Origin: Panopea generosa
Taxonomy: Eukaryota > Mollusca > Bivalvia > Adapedonta > Hiatellidae
NCBI GenBank assembly: GCA_029582155.1
Contig: CM055897.1
Coordinates: forward strand, 4,199,001-4,263,000
Reading direction: 5' to 3'
Length of the DNA: 64,000 nt
The notes below the pieces were generated by a model. The model was not told the origin of the DNA, searched no databases, and saw only the letters and a list, made by a program, of their open reading frames with translations. Made by a program: the position numbers and the translations under genes. Positions within the stretch are counted from its first letter, which is position 1, and every line of letters starts with the position of its first letter. Positions 11,816-23,372 of the stretch are shown piece after piece.

Positions 11816-12235
11816 TAATGTACATGTACAAATTTTATTCCAAAAACAAAATAAAGCAAACTAATAAATTTGACAATATTCACAAACTATAACCAAAAGA
11901 TAATATATTAAGTATAATAACGCAAGTACAATGCAATATAAATTAGTTTGCCACTATAAATATTTTGTAAAAAGACATTAAAATACAAGTAAGAGGTGTA
12001 TTCCTATATAAAATAAAGCACACTCATAAATTTGACAATATTTATAAACCATAACCAAAAGATAATAGATCAAGTATAATAACGCAAGTACAATGCAATA
12101 AAAATAGTTTGCCACTTTAAATATTTTGTCAAAAGACATTACAATACATGTAAGAGGTGTATTCCCAAATAAAATTTCCTGTGCTCCATGCACATAATTG
12201 AATTTAAAAATAAAAAGGGCTTGATGACACACTTC
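11816..12235. repeat. ~168-bp tandem duplication, related to 14230-14560
   Basis: Two adjacent copies share 'AAATAAAGCA.ACT.ATAAATTTGACAAT', 'AACGCAAGTACAATGCAATA' and 'AAGAGGTGTATTCC'; their matching words begin near 11843 and 12009. A third single copy at about 14345-14560 is preceded by the same 'TGAGCTAAACATGATTAATG' leader, so the local segment has been duplicated both in tandem and about 2.4 kb away. Confidence 0.75.
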
Positions 12236-12860
12236 TGGCTATAGCGGCCATAATATTTTTTGAAATTTCACAATATTAACCCAATTTTTGGGGTCGTCTT
12301 AACCCCTTGTGGATAAATACCCCCACTTGACCCTTACTGAACAAAAAGATAATTATTATAAAAAAGGAAAAAACGGTATTTTAAATTCCCAAACTATTAT
12401 CTGTAAAAAAAATAATCCTAATACCACCAATGAAAACAGGAAATGTTCCCATGGGGACGTCGCATAATAGCGGTTATAAATAATCCTTGTTTTTTTTCTG
12501 TAAATGAAGAACAAAAAGAGACTTCAGTGAGATGAAGGCGATTATTTCCAAAATGTTAATTGTATGTAAAATAACCTCTTTTTACACTCTCATGAGTCTT
12601 AAATGTCAAATTAGAGACATTTCTTTAATTATTCACAAATTTGCATGATTATGCCTCAAATAAAGTACGTACCGTATGCATATTTACAATGAAATGTCAT
12701 GAAAAATCACTTATTTTATTAGATTTTTTATTTTGAATGAGAGAAACGAGCAAATTTTAGCATTTACACAGTATTGAAAAAAGTATCTTTGCAAGGTAAT
12801 TTCTTCAATGTGCAATGAGGCTATTGTGATGTAAAATTATCGTTGGATTTAGGTTATAAC
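12236..12860. other. Spacer
   Basis: This is AT-rich sequence between two repeat families. No ORF, tRNA-like or inverted-repeat structure stands out. Confidence 0.4.
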
Positions 12861-13545
12861 AAGAAATGTCACTGTTAAGTGTCGCATGCCTCCCAAATAG
12901 TCTGTGAAAATAACAATATATGTTATAATTGGTAATGATGTATCCATGAATATCAAGAGTAATGGACTGACGTTTCAGACTAGACATGCAATTTCATGGG
13001 GTATTTTTACATTTAAGCGTGACCTTGATCTTTGTATAACCTTGACATCTGATGTTACGGTCTGGGTATTTCTACACATAAATGCAGGCGACACATCACC
13101 ATGACATACTAATCACTTGTGTCAAGCTATTTTAAAATCCCTCCATGTAAGACAAAGTTACAGACCAGACACGAAATATCAAACAAACTGAAAGTTTGAC
13201 CTTGAGTTAAGGTTCTTGGTCTTAACGTCGTCACACGTCGTCATGTCATGTTGATCAATTGATAAATTAAGCCAAGTGTTTTTGAAATTCATCCATGTAT
13301 CATGAAGTTAAAGAATGGACTTGAAACCTCAAACAGACTCAAAGTGTTGTCATAGAAACTCAAAGTGTGACCTTGACCTTTGAGGTACGGTTCTAGGTCT
13401 AACGTGCGACAAATCGTCATGTCATCTTGATCAATTGAGCCAAGTTAAAGACAAAGTTACAGACCAGACATGCAATATCAAACAATTTGAAAATGTGACA
13501 TTGACCTTTGAGGAAAGGTTCTGGGTCTTACATGCATCTTATGCA
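12861..13545 (+). repeat. GACCTTGACC tandem element, copy 2
   Basis: It has the head ACAAGAAATGTCACTGTTAAG followed by about three units with GTGTGACCTTGACCTTTGAGG at about 13370. Two units are decayed; one has lost the second half-site. 'GAGCCAAGTTAAAGACAAAG' at about 13437 preserves the uninterrupted form of the site that a TTAA element hit in copy 4. Confidence 0.75.
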
Positions 13546-13689
13546 TTTCCTCATAGAATTCAATGCAAACATAACCACCCTGTTGCAGTCATCTTGCATG
13601 TTTTACCACAGTGATAGACGAAAAGTTGAGAAATACTTACATGAGGATCATGTCAGAACAAAATGATGAAAAAATTCATCAATTTTAAT

Positions 13690-13870
13690 CTATATTAATA
13701 TTAATTTATTTCAGCTCGATTGAGAAAAAAGCTCAAAGGTTATATGGACCACTCTCGAGTCTGCTCCTGGGTAGAACCAGTACCAAGTGTTGTTTTGTAG
13801 AGGCATCAGGGCAACCTGGAGATTGAACCTGCAACCTCTGGCATAAGCAGCTAACACCGCCCCACTTTAA
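13690..13870 (-). mobile_element. tRNA-derived SINE (family 2), minus strand
   Basis: Read on the minus strand, the head has a box B-like GAGGTTGCAGGTTCAATC and a body with CTACAAAACAACACTTGGTAC and CAGGAGCAGACTCGAGAGTGG. The plus-strand copy at 25425-25570 has the same order (TGTGGGTTTAATCCCC, ACAACACT, GACTCGAGAGTGG, 'AGCTTT'). It is also related to 29808-29990. Confidence 0.6.
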
Positions 13871-14229
13871 TAATGGAGTTGATAGGTCACAAAATTATAA
13901 AAGCAGTATACACATGCTAAAAAAGTTAAATATATCTAGGTTAATTCAAATATATTATGGCTGTGTTTCTATTGGATTACTAATATTACTGTTTGACAAA
14001 ATATTGACTGAAATAATTTTATAAATATATGTGTATATGTGAGTTCAATATCTTTAAACAAGAAATGCATTATCTCTCTCTTCATTTTTTGAAGCAAACA
14101 GTTCATTTTGTTGCCAGTCTAATGGCTTGTAAACCTTTATTTATCGTAGAACCATCAATTTATTTACATTCATAATTGCCAGGAGTGTAGACAAAATATT
14201 TCCATAACTCTTAAGTTTAACTCTTGGGG
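13871..14229. other. Spacer
   Basis: Nothing was recognised: AT-rich sequence without ORFs of interest or clear repeats. Confidence 0.35.
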
Positions 14230-14560
14230 GTAAGATGACAGACAAATGGAAGAACAATGAGCAAAATACCATGGAGTAATTATGCTCTGTGGGCTTATGT
14301 CTGTTGAGCTAAACATGATTAATGTACATGTAGAAATTTTATTCCAAAAAAAAATAAAGCAAACTAATAAGTTTGACAATATTTACAAACTATAACAAAA
14401 AGATAATAGATTTAGTATAATAACGCAAGTACAATGCAATATAAAATAGTTTGCCACTTTAAATATTTTGTAAAAAGACATTACAATACATGTAAGAGGT
14501 GTATTCCTATATAAAAGTTTCCTGTGCTCCATGCACATAATTGTATTTAAAAATATAACA
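14230..14560. repeat. Single distant copy of the 11816-12235 segment
   Basis: It shares 'AATGGAAGAACAAT', 'AATACCATGG', 'TAATTATGCTCT.TGGGCTTATG', the ~168-bp unit and 'TGTGCTCCATGCACATAATTG' with 11745-12210, in the same order. It is followed 50 bp later by another GACCTTGACC element, paralleling the order seen at 11.7-13.5 kb. Confidence 0.7.
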
Positions 14561-14608
14561 AAAAAAACAATCCATATTCAACAGAATTCACTCTGTTTCT
14601 ATTATGAA

Positions 14609-15345
14609 CAAGAAATGTCACTGGTAAGTGGCAAGTGCTGCATGCCCTCCCAAAAGGTCTGAAAATAAAGACACTTTTTATAATAGGTAGCGATGTATCC
14701 ATGAATATCAAGAGTCATGGACTGACGTTGCAGACTAGACACACAATTTAACCTTAAAGTGTGACCTTGACCTTTGTGTAACCTTAAACATGACATCTAA
14801 TGTAAAGGTTTGGGTATTTCTACAGGTAAATGCAGGTGACACATCATCATGACATGTTGATCACTTGTATCATGCTATTTTAAAATCCCTCCATGTAAAA
14901 CAAAGTTACAGACCAGAAATGAAATATCAAACAAACTGAAAGTGTGATCTTAACATCTGAGGAAAGTTCTGGGTCTTAACGCGACACTTCACCATGTCAT
15001 GTTGATCAATTGATAAATTGAGCCAAGTGCTTATGAAATCCATCCATGTATGATAAAGTTACAGACTTGACTTGAAATCTCAAACAGACTTAAAGTGTTG
15101 TTGAACAAGTGTGACCTTTGCCTTTAAGGTATGGGTCTGGGTCTTACATGCGACACATCGTCATGTCATCTTGATGAATTGAGCCAAGTTAAAGACAAAG
15201 TTACAGACCAGACACAAAATATCAAACAAATTGAAAGTGTGACCTTCACCTTTAAGGAAAGATTCTGGGTCTTATATGCGACACTTCATCATGTCATGGT
15301 GATCAACTGAGCCAAGTGCTTTTGAAATTCATCCATAGGAACTGT
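14609..15345 (+). repeat. GACCTTGACC tandem element, copy 3
   Basis: It has the head ACAAGAAATGTCACTGGTAAG and about four units. The final unit ends at 'TTTTGAAATTCATCCATAGG' and runs directly into the minisatellite at 15346. The junction suggests that the minisatellite grew inside this element or that the element was truncated by it. Confidence 0.75.
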
Positions 15346-16345
15346 ACACCATGTATACCCAGAGTACATCAAGTCTACCCCATGTACACCAAGTATACGC
15401 CCTGTATACCGAGTATACCAAATGTACACCAAGTGTATCCCATGTACACCACGTATACGAACTGTATACCACGTATACCTAGAGTACACCAAGTCTACCC
15501 CATGTACACCAAGTATACGCCCTGTATGCCGAGTATACCCAATGTACACCAAGTACACCCCATGTACACCGCGTACACGAACTGATCAAATCATCGGTTA
15601 TGTATCATCGGTTATGTATCATCGGTCATGTATCATCGGCCAAGTATACCCAGAGTACACGAAGTCTACCCCATGTACACCAAGTATACGCCCTGTATGC
15701 CAAGTATACTCAATGTACACCAAGTAAATCCCATGTACACCAAGTATATGCCCTGGGCACCAAGTATACCCAGAGTACACCGCGTATACGAACTGAACAC
15801 CAAGTATACCCCCGGTACACCAAGTCTACCCCATGTACACCGCGTAAACGAACTGTACCCCAAGTATACCCAGAGTACACTAAGTCTAGCATGTACACCA
15901 AGTATACGCCCTGTATACCGAGTATACCTAATGTACACCAAGTACACCCCATGTACACCGCGTACACGAACTGATCAAATCATCGGTTATGTATCATCGG
16001 TTATGTATCATCGGTCATGTATCATCGGCCAAGTATACCCAGAGTACACGAAGTCTACCCCATGTACTCCAAGTATACGCCCTGTATGCCAAGTATACTC
16101 AATGAACACCAAGTAAATCCCATGTACACCAAGTATATGCCCTGGGCACCAAGTATACCCAGAGTACACCGCGTATACGAACTGAACACCAAGTATACCC
16201 CCGGTACACCAAGTCTACCCCATGTACACCGCGTAAACGAACTGTACCCCAAGTATACCCAGAGTACACTAAGTCTAGCCCATGTACACCAAGTATACGC
16301 CCTGTATACCGAGTATACCCAATGTTCACCAAGTACCATAAAATA
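15346..16345. repeat. GTACACCAAGTATACCC minisatellite with 389-bp higher-order repeat
   Basis: The basic unit is about 18 bp (variants of GTACACCAAGTATACCC). A distinctive insert, CTGATCAAATCATCGG followed by tandem ATGTATCATCGGTT words, occurs at 15582 and again at 15971, and the following ~390 bp match nearly base for base. That gives a 389-bp higher-order unit duplicated recently. All ORFs here on both strands translate to Tyr/Thr/Pro/Val-rich repeats and are by-products of the absence of stop codons in the unit. Confidence 0.9.
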
Positions 16346-16485
16346 TAGTTTACGTACAACATTAACTTCTTAATTCTTCTTCACTTCAAATGTTCACTAT
16401 TTAACTTTCTTTATCCTTATTTCCTAACTATCTTAACCTTCTTTTCTCAACATACTTTCACCTCTTAACCCTCAATCTTTTTTTA
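16346..16485. other. Pyrimidine-rich spacer
   Basis: This stretch is rich in CTT and ACTT, with no feature recognised. Confidence 0.3.
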
Positions 16486-17345
16486 GCTCGCAGGGACGAA
16501 TTCCAAGGAGAGCTATTTTCATGACCCCGGCGTCATCGGTGTCGTCTGTAGACACCCAGGTTAAACTTTTGCGTTTAAGTTTCAGTTATCTATGCAACCA
16601 CTTATTGGATGTCAATGAAACTTTGCATGTGTGTTTACCATCATCAATGGAACACACAGAGATAAGAACTATAACTTTGGATTGCATTTTGGCACAGTTA
16701 TGGGCCTTTTTGGACTTAGACACTAAGGTTAAACTTTGCATTTAGTTGCGTATAAGTTTAAGATATCTATGCAACCACTCATTGGATGTGAAAGACACTT
16801 CACATGTGTGTTCACCATCATCAATGGAACACACCGAGACAAGAACCATAACTTTGGATTGCTTTTTGGCACAGTTATGGCCCTTTTTGGACTTAGAAAC
16901 CCAGGTTAAACTTTGAGTTTAGTTGCGTTTAAGTTTAAGATATCTATGCAACCACTCATTGGATGTGAATGAACCTTCACCAGTGTGTTTACCATCATCA
17001 ATGGAACACACGCAGACAAGAACCTTAACTCTGGGTTGCATTTTGGCACAGTTATGGCCCTTTTTTTACTTAATTTTTCAGGTTAAAGTTTTTATCACGT
17101 AAGATATCTATGCAACCACTCATTTGATATGAATGAAACTTCGCATGTGTGTTCACCATCATCATTGAAACACACAGAGACAAGAACCATAACTCTGGGT
17201 TTGCATTTTGAGACTTAATTTTTCGTCTGTAGACACCCAGGTTTAAATTTTTGCGCTTTTTGGTGTTTGCCTCAAATCTCAATCTTTGCATTGGTGGTGA
17301 GTTTTATCCCATCGGCGAGCTTTGTTGTCTTCTGACAACTCTTGT
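16486..17345 (+). mobile_element. Long tandem-core element with about four internal units
   Basis: It has the same left end as 4017 (AGCTCGC.GGGA, 'TTCCAAGGAGAGCTATT', 'GTCGTCTGTAGACACCCAGG') and the same right end (GGCGAGCTTTGTTGTCTTCTGACAACTCTTGTT, in parts). Between them a ~170-bp unit repeats about four times; each contains GATATCTATGCAACCACTCA (or a close variant), CATGTGTGTTCACCATCATC and TTTTGGCACAGTTATGG. The 74-codon ORF at 16521-16745 is part of the element. Confidence 0.75.
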
Positions 17346-19249
17346 TCCTTACTTAACCTTTCATATTTCACACTCTTTCTTCTCAGACTCCTCCCATATA
17401 TTTAGTATCACAAACATTCTGGCATTAATATTTCCTTCCAGACCAGGATGTACAACATATATGACACCTCATGACTATAGGCTTATTTACTTGTACACTT
17501 TGATAAAACTTAGGATTGTTTATATACAAGTGACTATTTATCTAATCTTAATGACTGTATTAATTACTTTTGACAGAAATTTCTAATATAGCGATATGGT
17601 ACAATATTAAATATTATTCATAAAAATATTATAAGAATTATTTCATGGTTACAGTACTTTCTATTTTCCACAAGTATTCCTGTGTAATGTACCCTTAAAG
17701 GTCCCCTTTACACCCCTGCATCTTGATTTGTACTTCAAACCCCTACTCATGGGAATGATTAACCACACATGAATTTTATTAGGGGTCCTTTAGAAGGCCT
17801 GAGGCCTTACTCATTATAGTGGCGCACAGGATGAATAAAATAAATGCAAGTAAATTTGTAAATAAACGTCTCTATATTATTCAAGTTTTTAAGTGCAGCT
17901 TCAGCTTTGATTGTCAAATAATCATACAGCTTTTGTGAATTAATGTTGAGTTCATGTCCTTGGTAGATCTAGTATTGGGTGTTGATTTTGAGAGGCCATA
18001 ATGCTAAACAGCAGACAAAACTTGCAACCCATGGCTTGATTGATAGACAAACACCTTGGCTACGTCTCACAAAATAATTTTGTATGTTCAAATATTTATC
18101 AATATTTAAAATGATTGTATTTCCAGAAATTATACCTTTTTTAATGGTTTTTAATGCCATTTCCAACACATTCAGTTTATATAATGACATATACAGTTTT
18201 ATTTATGAAGGAAGACCTCAGAATGAATCAGAGTTGAACTATCACACTTCTGCAAGTAACTGGGCAACTTTCTCGCATGAAGTTTTTGGAGCAAGCGCGA
18301 CTCTAACCTACAACCTTAGCAGTGAGAGATAAGCAATCATCATCTTGAGAGGATCATAGGAAAATGATATTCTGCATGGGCCAACTCTGGATTCATTTGG
18401 ATGAATATTGATAATATTATGATTAATTTTTGTTTTATGTTTACATTATTTGTTGTATGACTATAAAACACACAAGTGCTGTTTTATGTCTAATAAAATA
18501 TTTGTTTGTTTGTTACTATGTTTTTTTTGTGAAATGCATTCATTATCCATAACTTTTTTTAGATACTTTAATGAGAATTTATTAATTAAGTAAACTGGCT
18601 TCATGCAACAAAACTAAATTAAACAGAATACAACTGGTAAATCATGATATAGTAATACCTTAAAATAGTAGTCAAGAGTTTCATTTTAAATATATTAATG
18701 TGTACAAATGTAACATGAATATTGTGCATGCTGCAATTATTCATAAAATTAGACTTGCATTATTTATACCCAAATCAATAGGAGTGGAATGTACTGGTTT
18801 TGCAATCACTTTTGGGTCGTGCTTAGTTCAAATGACTTTTGCAGAATTATTGTTTCTCAACAAATAATGTTTATTTCAGCAGCCAGTGAAAACAGGGTTA
18901 TATTTATAATTAGTGTGCAGTGCTTAAATGTAGCTTCAAGATGCATCCTTATAGTACAATGAAGTACATCCATCTTTAAGATGGAAGATGTTGGTTCAGT
19001 TCCAACTACGGACATCTGTTCGAGGCTTCTTACTATGCAATGCAAATATGGTTTGAATAAATGAAATGAAGGTAGTAAAATTGTTTTGATCTGTAATTTT
19101 GGGCATGTTTATTTCAGGAAGGATAGATCAATTTTGAGTTTTCATGACAGTTGATGAGAAAGGCTAGTTCAATGTCAGTTAGCATTCATGTAATAGTTAT
19201 GCCTGATAGAATTAAATGTTTATGTTGGTCAATGATTGAAAGTGTTGAG
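17346..19249. other. Spacer without a recognisable gene
   Basis: ORFs of 62-111 codons at 17251-17586, 17969-18190, 18084-18332 and 18857-19045 show no domain or supporting splice structure and are AT-driven. An AATAAA word near 18490 lies in front of a short T-rich run but has no gene before it. Confidence 0.4.
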
Positions 19250-19318
19250 GTCTTCACCAGGACTTGAACCTGGAGCTCTTTTCATATAGAAAAGTGTGCT
19301 ACACTACACTATAAAGAT
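19250..19318 (-). pseudogene. tRNA-like sequence (Tyr-AUA-like cloverleaf), probably pseudo-tRNA or SINE head
   Basis: On the minus strand a 69-base cloverleaf can be drawn. The acceptor ATCTTTA/TGAAGAC has 6 of 7 pairs, the D stem is GTGT/GCAC, the anticodon stem CTTTT/AAAAG encloses loop CTATATG, and the T arm CCAGG-TTCAAGT-CCTGG is perfect. The D loop is too short and lacks GG. Anticodon AUA would be unusual for Tyr, and no intron is present. A decayed tRNA or tRNA-derived repeat is more likely than an active gene. Confidence 0.4.
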
Positions 19319-20694
19319 GTACTTAACACCAGGAACCATTATGTATATAAGTATGTATTGTGTTATAATTTTAGCTGAGTATATAAAGAAACAGCCCAAA
19401 CAGGAGAATGAATGCAAGTGTATTACATTAAGTACACAATATTACTAGTTAATTATACTAGTAAACAAACCTCCGTCAGCTTCCTCTGAAATGTTTAACT
19501 TTTCTTATTTCTACATTAACATTTTGAGACCGATTTTGAGTCCCAACTGGTTTGGAACTGTTTGGGAAACTATTTGTTGTCTCGGTTGGAGCAATTGGCA
19601 ACATACACGAGCATTTTTTGCACTTTACAGTTGATGTCATTTAACTAAAATAACTTGTTAAGAGACCTCTTGTTGGGGGTGGGTGTATGTGGTATTGTGA
19701 TCTTTCATGGCATTTGATATCCGCAAGTAACAAATGATTTCTCCCACCCGAATCAGCTGTGAGAGACGAATGAAAAAGATAAATAATGTCAGGGTTCTCC
19801 ACAGGAAGGAATGCAAGCACTAGCCTAGTAGGGTAAGAACACATAAACACATTTTCAAGCTCTGTGAAAGGCATTCATTGAAATGTATTTCACTAATTAT
19901 AAAAGTAATTAATCAGGTTAAGTCATCATATTAATGTTTTTCTTTAAAGCATTTACAATGAGAAAATATATACAAAGAAAAATCAATGATTTAGAAGAAA
20001 GTAAGCTTTTGCAAAATTCTGTTCAAGAATGTTAGTGCTAGGTGAATACCATTTAAGATAGTCAAATGCTGGTGTGCCCCTGTACTTAAATGACCTGTGG
20101 AGAAGCCTGAAGATCTTATATCAATCACCAGAGAGACTATTGCCGGAAGGTTGATGAATGAAAATATAACAATCATTTCAATTCACAAATATATATCTAA
20201 TAGTAAAATCAATGCTGACAGTGTAAATTTAGAAATTATAAACTATTGGTAAAAAAAATAATGGGTTATACTCTCAAATATATTTCAAACATCACTAATT
20301 TACAAGGGAAATGTACCGGATAAAACATATCTTATACTGTTTAAATGTTCTAAAATTAAAAAAATTAATAGATGAGTATGGAAAATTATCAAGGCTACGA
20401 GTCGACCAGGACTAGGTTACGAAACGACTGTAATTGAAAGCAATTAAGCATTGTAGAGTCCAATAACACTTTTTGAACAATGCGACAATATGCACCACTA
20501 CACAATTTACAGTGTATATACTGCGACTGTATTGGAGATCGCCAAGGTACTCTGCATTTAAGCTTATGCAGTAAACTTTACACAAATTATAGAAGTGCGA
20601 TAATGGGGAAATTGAAGCACCGCCAGCCGCTGTTTAATGTATATATATGTGTATTTGTACAATATTCATTAAGTTGGAGAAAAAACTTAGTGAA
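19319..20694. other. Spacer without a recognisable gene
   Basis: Short ORFs at 19641-19874, 19991-20176 and 20480-20698 show no domain. Some words near 19730-19800 (CCGCAAGTAACAAATGAT, 'GAGAGACGAATG') resemble the body of the minus-strand SINEs at 25115 and 27515, so a decayed SINE fragment is likely there. Confidence 0.35.
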
Positions 20695-20800
20695 ATAAGG
20701 CACTTACCACTCTATGAGTATGAGATTCAAGTACCGCTAATCATATGTTAGATGTCGATGGCATAAAAATGACACTAAACATTCAATTAATCAATTTCAA
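20695..20800 (+). mobile_element. 3' fragment of the (AATC)n-tailed SINE
   Basis: It ends GGCATAAAAATGACACTAAAC followed by ATTCAATTAATCAATT, matching the tail of the SINE at 2579-2860. The head is absent, so it is truncated at the 5' side. Confidence 0.6.
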
Positions 20801-20959
20801 CTTTGATAATCATATTTTCCATTATCAATCATAATTTATATATTTACTGAAGCTGTATAGTTTGGATTTGGAGTAGTATTTAAACAGTTGCATTAACAAG
20901 TGACGTTATCAACTGCAATTTATTGCAATAACTGGATGTTTACAAAGTGCATGAAATTA

Positions 20960-21480
20960 CAGTGGGGTTTTTTTTCGGCCATTTTTATAGCAGTTATTGG
21001 TCAGCTACCACCATTACATTTCCCATAGACTTACATTATAGCGTTTGCGCTTAAAACCTATTTTTAAAACATTTGTTCATGAAAATAACCTACCTTGCAT
21101 TCAAGTATCAACCTAGATACATAAAAAACAACAAAAAAATAGGTCAAAAGTACCACTTTTAACTACTTTCGGTTCACTGAAGTTCATAACCCCCAGTCTC
21201 GCACTGAATTCATTTGCATTTCCATAGATTTACCACTAGTGCAATTTGCTACATTAAATAGTCAAAATGAGCAAATATGTTTTTGGGGTTTTTTTCATGA
21301 TAAAAACATCCTATTCTAACAAATTAAGAAGAAAAACATTCATTGTGACATTTATATCTAACCAAAAACAAGCTTACAAACATGATATATGCCCTTAACA
21401 TCCCTATACTTTTTTCAGCCAATCAGAATCCCGGTGTCAATGGTGGTAGCTGACCTAAAGGGGCACCTAAAAAAAACTTT
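20960..21480. mobile_element. MITE-like element with 17-bp perfect inverted repeat
   Basis: GGTCAGCTACCACCATT at 20999-21015 is the exact reverse complement of 21439-21455. Outside these, the left flank (CAGTGGGG, poly-T, 'GCCATTTTTATAGCAGTTATT') and the right flank (a poly-A run after AGGGGCACC) are weaker inverses. The left end closely matches the left end of the element at 60397 (CAGTG, T run, 'CCATTTTTATA.C.GTTATT.GGTCA'), so both belong to one family. No ORF is present. A CAGTG start is typical of hAT ends, but no 8-bp target duplication was confirmed. Confidence 0.6.
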
Positions 21481-22888
21481 TTCATACTTGTTTATGTTTC
21501 ATTTGATTCAATACATATTTTCAAACAAACTTATACCTTTGTTTTCTGTTTACTCCCAAAACTGACATTTTAAGAGCATTTTCCATGTTTGCCTGCTAAA
21601 CATGTATATGAGCATCTGTTGCAGCATGAAAATAAGTGAAATAGTCCCAAATATGTGATCTTAAAAACTGAATATCTCCTGTATTACTCAATATTTTCAT
21701 ACAATTTTTGTTTTTTGCCATGTTCGACAATATGTTTCTTCAATATTGGACAGTAGACATGTCCTTTTGTCTAAAGATAGGAGTGTGTACATGTATAATT
21801 TGTACCCCACCCCCCTAATTTACATGGATTTGTTTTTTTTTAATAACAATTTTTTTCTCTTTTTTTTCAATTTCAGTCATTTTTTCTCCTAACTGCACTC
21901 TCAATTCTTTCATCCCTTGCTATTAGACTAATTAACACAAGCCATTTTATTTTTTTATGTTATTTCTGGAGAGAAATACAGAGATGGGCAGATATGGTGC
22001 AGAGGCTACATTGGCAGTTTATTTATAACATGTGTACTATTATCAAACTTGTTGCATACTTTCTATGGTTTTGAAGCATCATATTACTGCCAAAATGACA
22101 AGGTAACACACAAACAAGCATTTTATCTCATTTGGATACTTACATATACACCAATTAGTCACATTTTAATAAGAAAAATCACGAAAGGCAAATATAGAAA
22201 GAGTAAAATTAATGTAGATTTAAAATTGGACATAAATTCCATCCAATCACAGGAAAAGTGACTCCTAAAGTGGAGGGAGAAGCCTGAGAAATAGTAAAAT
22301 ATATCCGTGCTTCAACTGAAGTGGAGAATCTTATCCAGGATCCACTGATTCCACCAGAGGCGTTGCCACCAGCACCCATCTAACCAAAGAAAACAGTCTA
22401 CTGAAGGGGAGAAACAGTAAGTGCACTATACATATCATCTCCTTTATTCTTCAGAGTGTCTCAGGCACCTTTAAAGCATTTATCATTAAAAAAAAGATAA
22501 AAAAAATATATATTATTATCTTTTAATAATTCATAAATTTTATCAATTTGGATCCTATTTTAATGTAAAAAATGTCCTTTCATACATATAAACACTAAAT
22601 TATCTTATGATATTGTGTTTTCATACATATTTCATATTCCATATTTCATAAACATCACTCAGAGAAGGTATATTGAATTGACCCTGATAAATAAAGGGAG
22701 GTAATAAAATTCTAAGAAAACATACAACTGTCCTAAACTTGTTATTTTCTTAAAAAATGGCTTTAAATTTTTTTTAAAAAATAAGAAATTGATTTTCTAA
22801 ATGCAAATAGTATTAAGGACCAACCGGATATGTATGCAGGGGTCATTTGAGCTGTTACAAGTTGGTCCATACTGGATAATTATGGGAA
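21481..22888. other. Spacer, possible 5' part of the transposase remnant
   Basis: No clear gene was found. A stretch ending GGGAGAAACAGTAAGTGC at about 22425 has a donor-like CAG|GTAAG-type context (ACAG|TAAGT lacks the exact site), so it is not called as an exon. The 70-codon ORF at 22049-22261 has no domain. Confidence 0.3.
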
Positions 22889-23372
22889 ATGATCAATGCA
22901 GTCACCAAAGAACATGCCGCAAGATCACAAAACTGTAAAGGCAAATTGAGCTTTGATAAAGCCAATGAAGAAAAGCATGGTCTCGTCTGGCGTGAACGAG
23001 CTGTTTGTGATGCCTGTCAATATCAATCAGATAAATTTAAACTCTACGAAGAAATCAAAACAGGCAAACCAGGAAGAAAATCAGCCACCGCCAATGTGGG
23101 ATTTAACATTGGAATGACACAATCTCCTGTTGCCTCATCAAGTGCTATTAAAATGCTGTTGAGTGCTAATATCCCAGCTCCATCTGTTTCAGGAATGCAA
23201 AAATGTGCAACAATAGTGTGCACTCTAATAAAGGAAGAAATTACAGCTGACATGAAGAAGAGAAGGCAAGAATTAAAAACAATTAACAACTCGAGAAACA
23301 TGCCCGAGAAAGAAGTTGCTGTACAGTCCGATGGCATACTGACACACATACACTCTTCATACACAGGTCTCA
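22889..23372 (+). pseudogene. Mutator-like transposase domain fragment
   Basis: This is a 160-residue open frame resembling the N-terminal part of the 'Mutator-like transposase domain' proteins that are abundant in molluscs and cnidarians. Visible hallmarks are C16-x-G-x-L near residues 16-20, a 'HGLVWRERAVCDACQY' stretch with C40-x2-C43 (residues 30-46), 'GRKSATANVGFNIGMTQSP' (62-80), a 'NIPAPSVSGMQK' block (93-104), and 'VAVQSDGI' near 142-149 just before the family's usual D-G region. An in-frame TAA lies five codons before the ATG, so the start is either this ATG or the far side of a splice. The frame ends at TCAG|GTGAGT (about 23373) and continues as a 51-bp minisatellite. No downstream catalytic part is found, so it is broken. 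Confidence 0.6.

Noticed and set aside
15289..16373. Overlapping Tyr/Thr/Pro-rich ORFs on both strands
   Set aside because: All are translations of the GTACACCAAGTATACCC minisatellite in different frames.
19790..20105. 11-bp inverted repeat TTCTCCACAGG / CCTGTGGAGAA about 300 bp apart
   Set aside because: There are no further matching bases outside or inside and no target duplication; it is too short to call an element.
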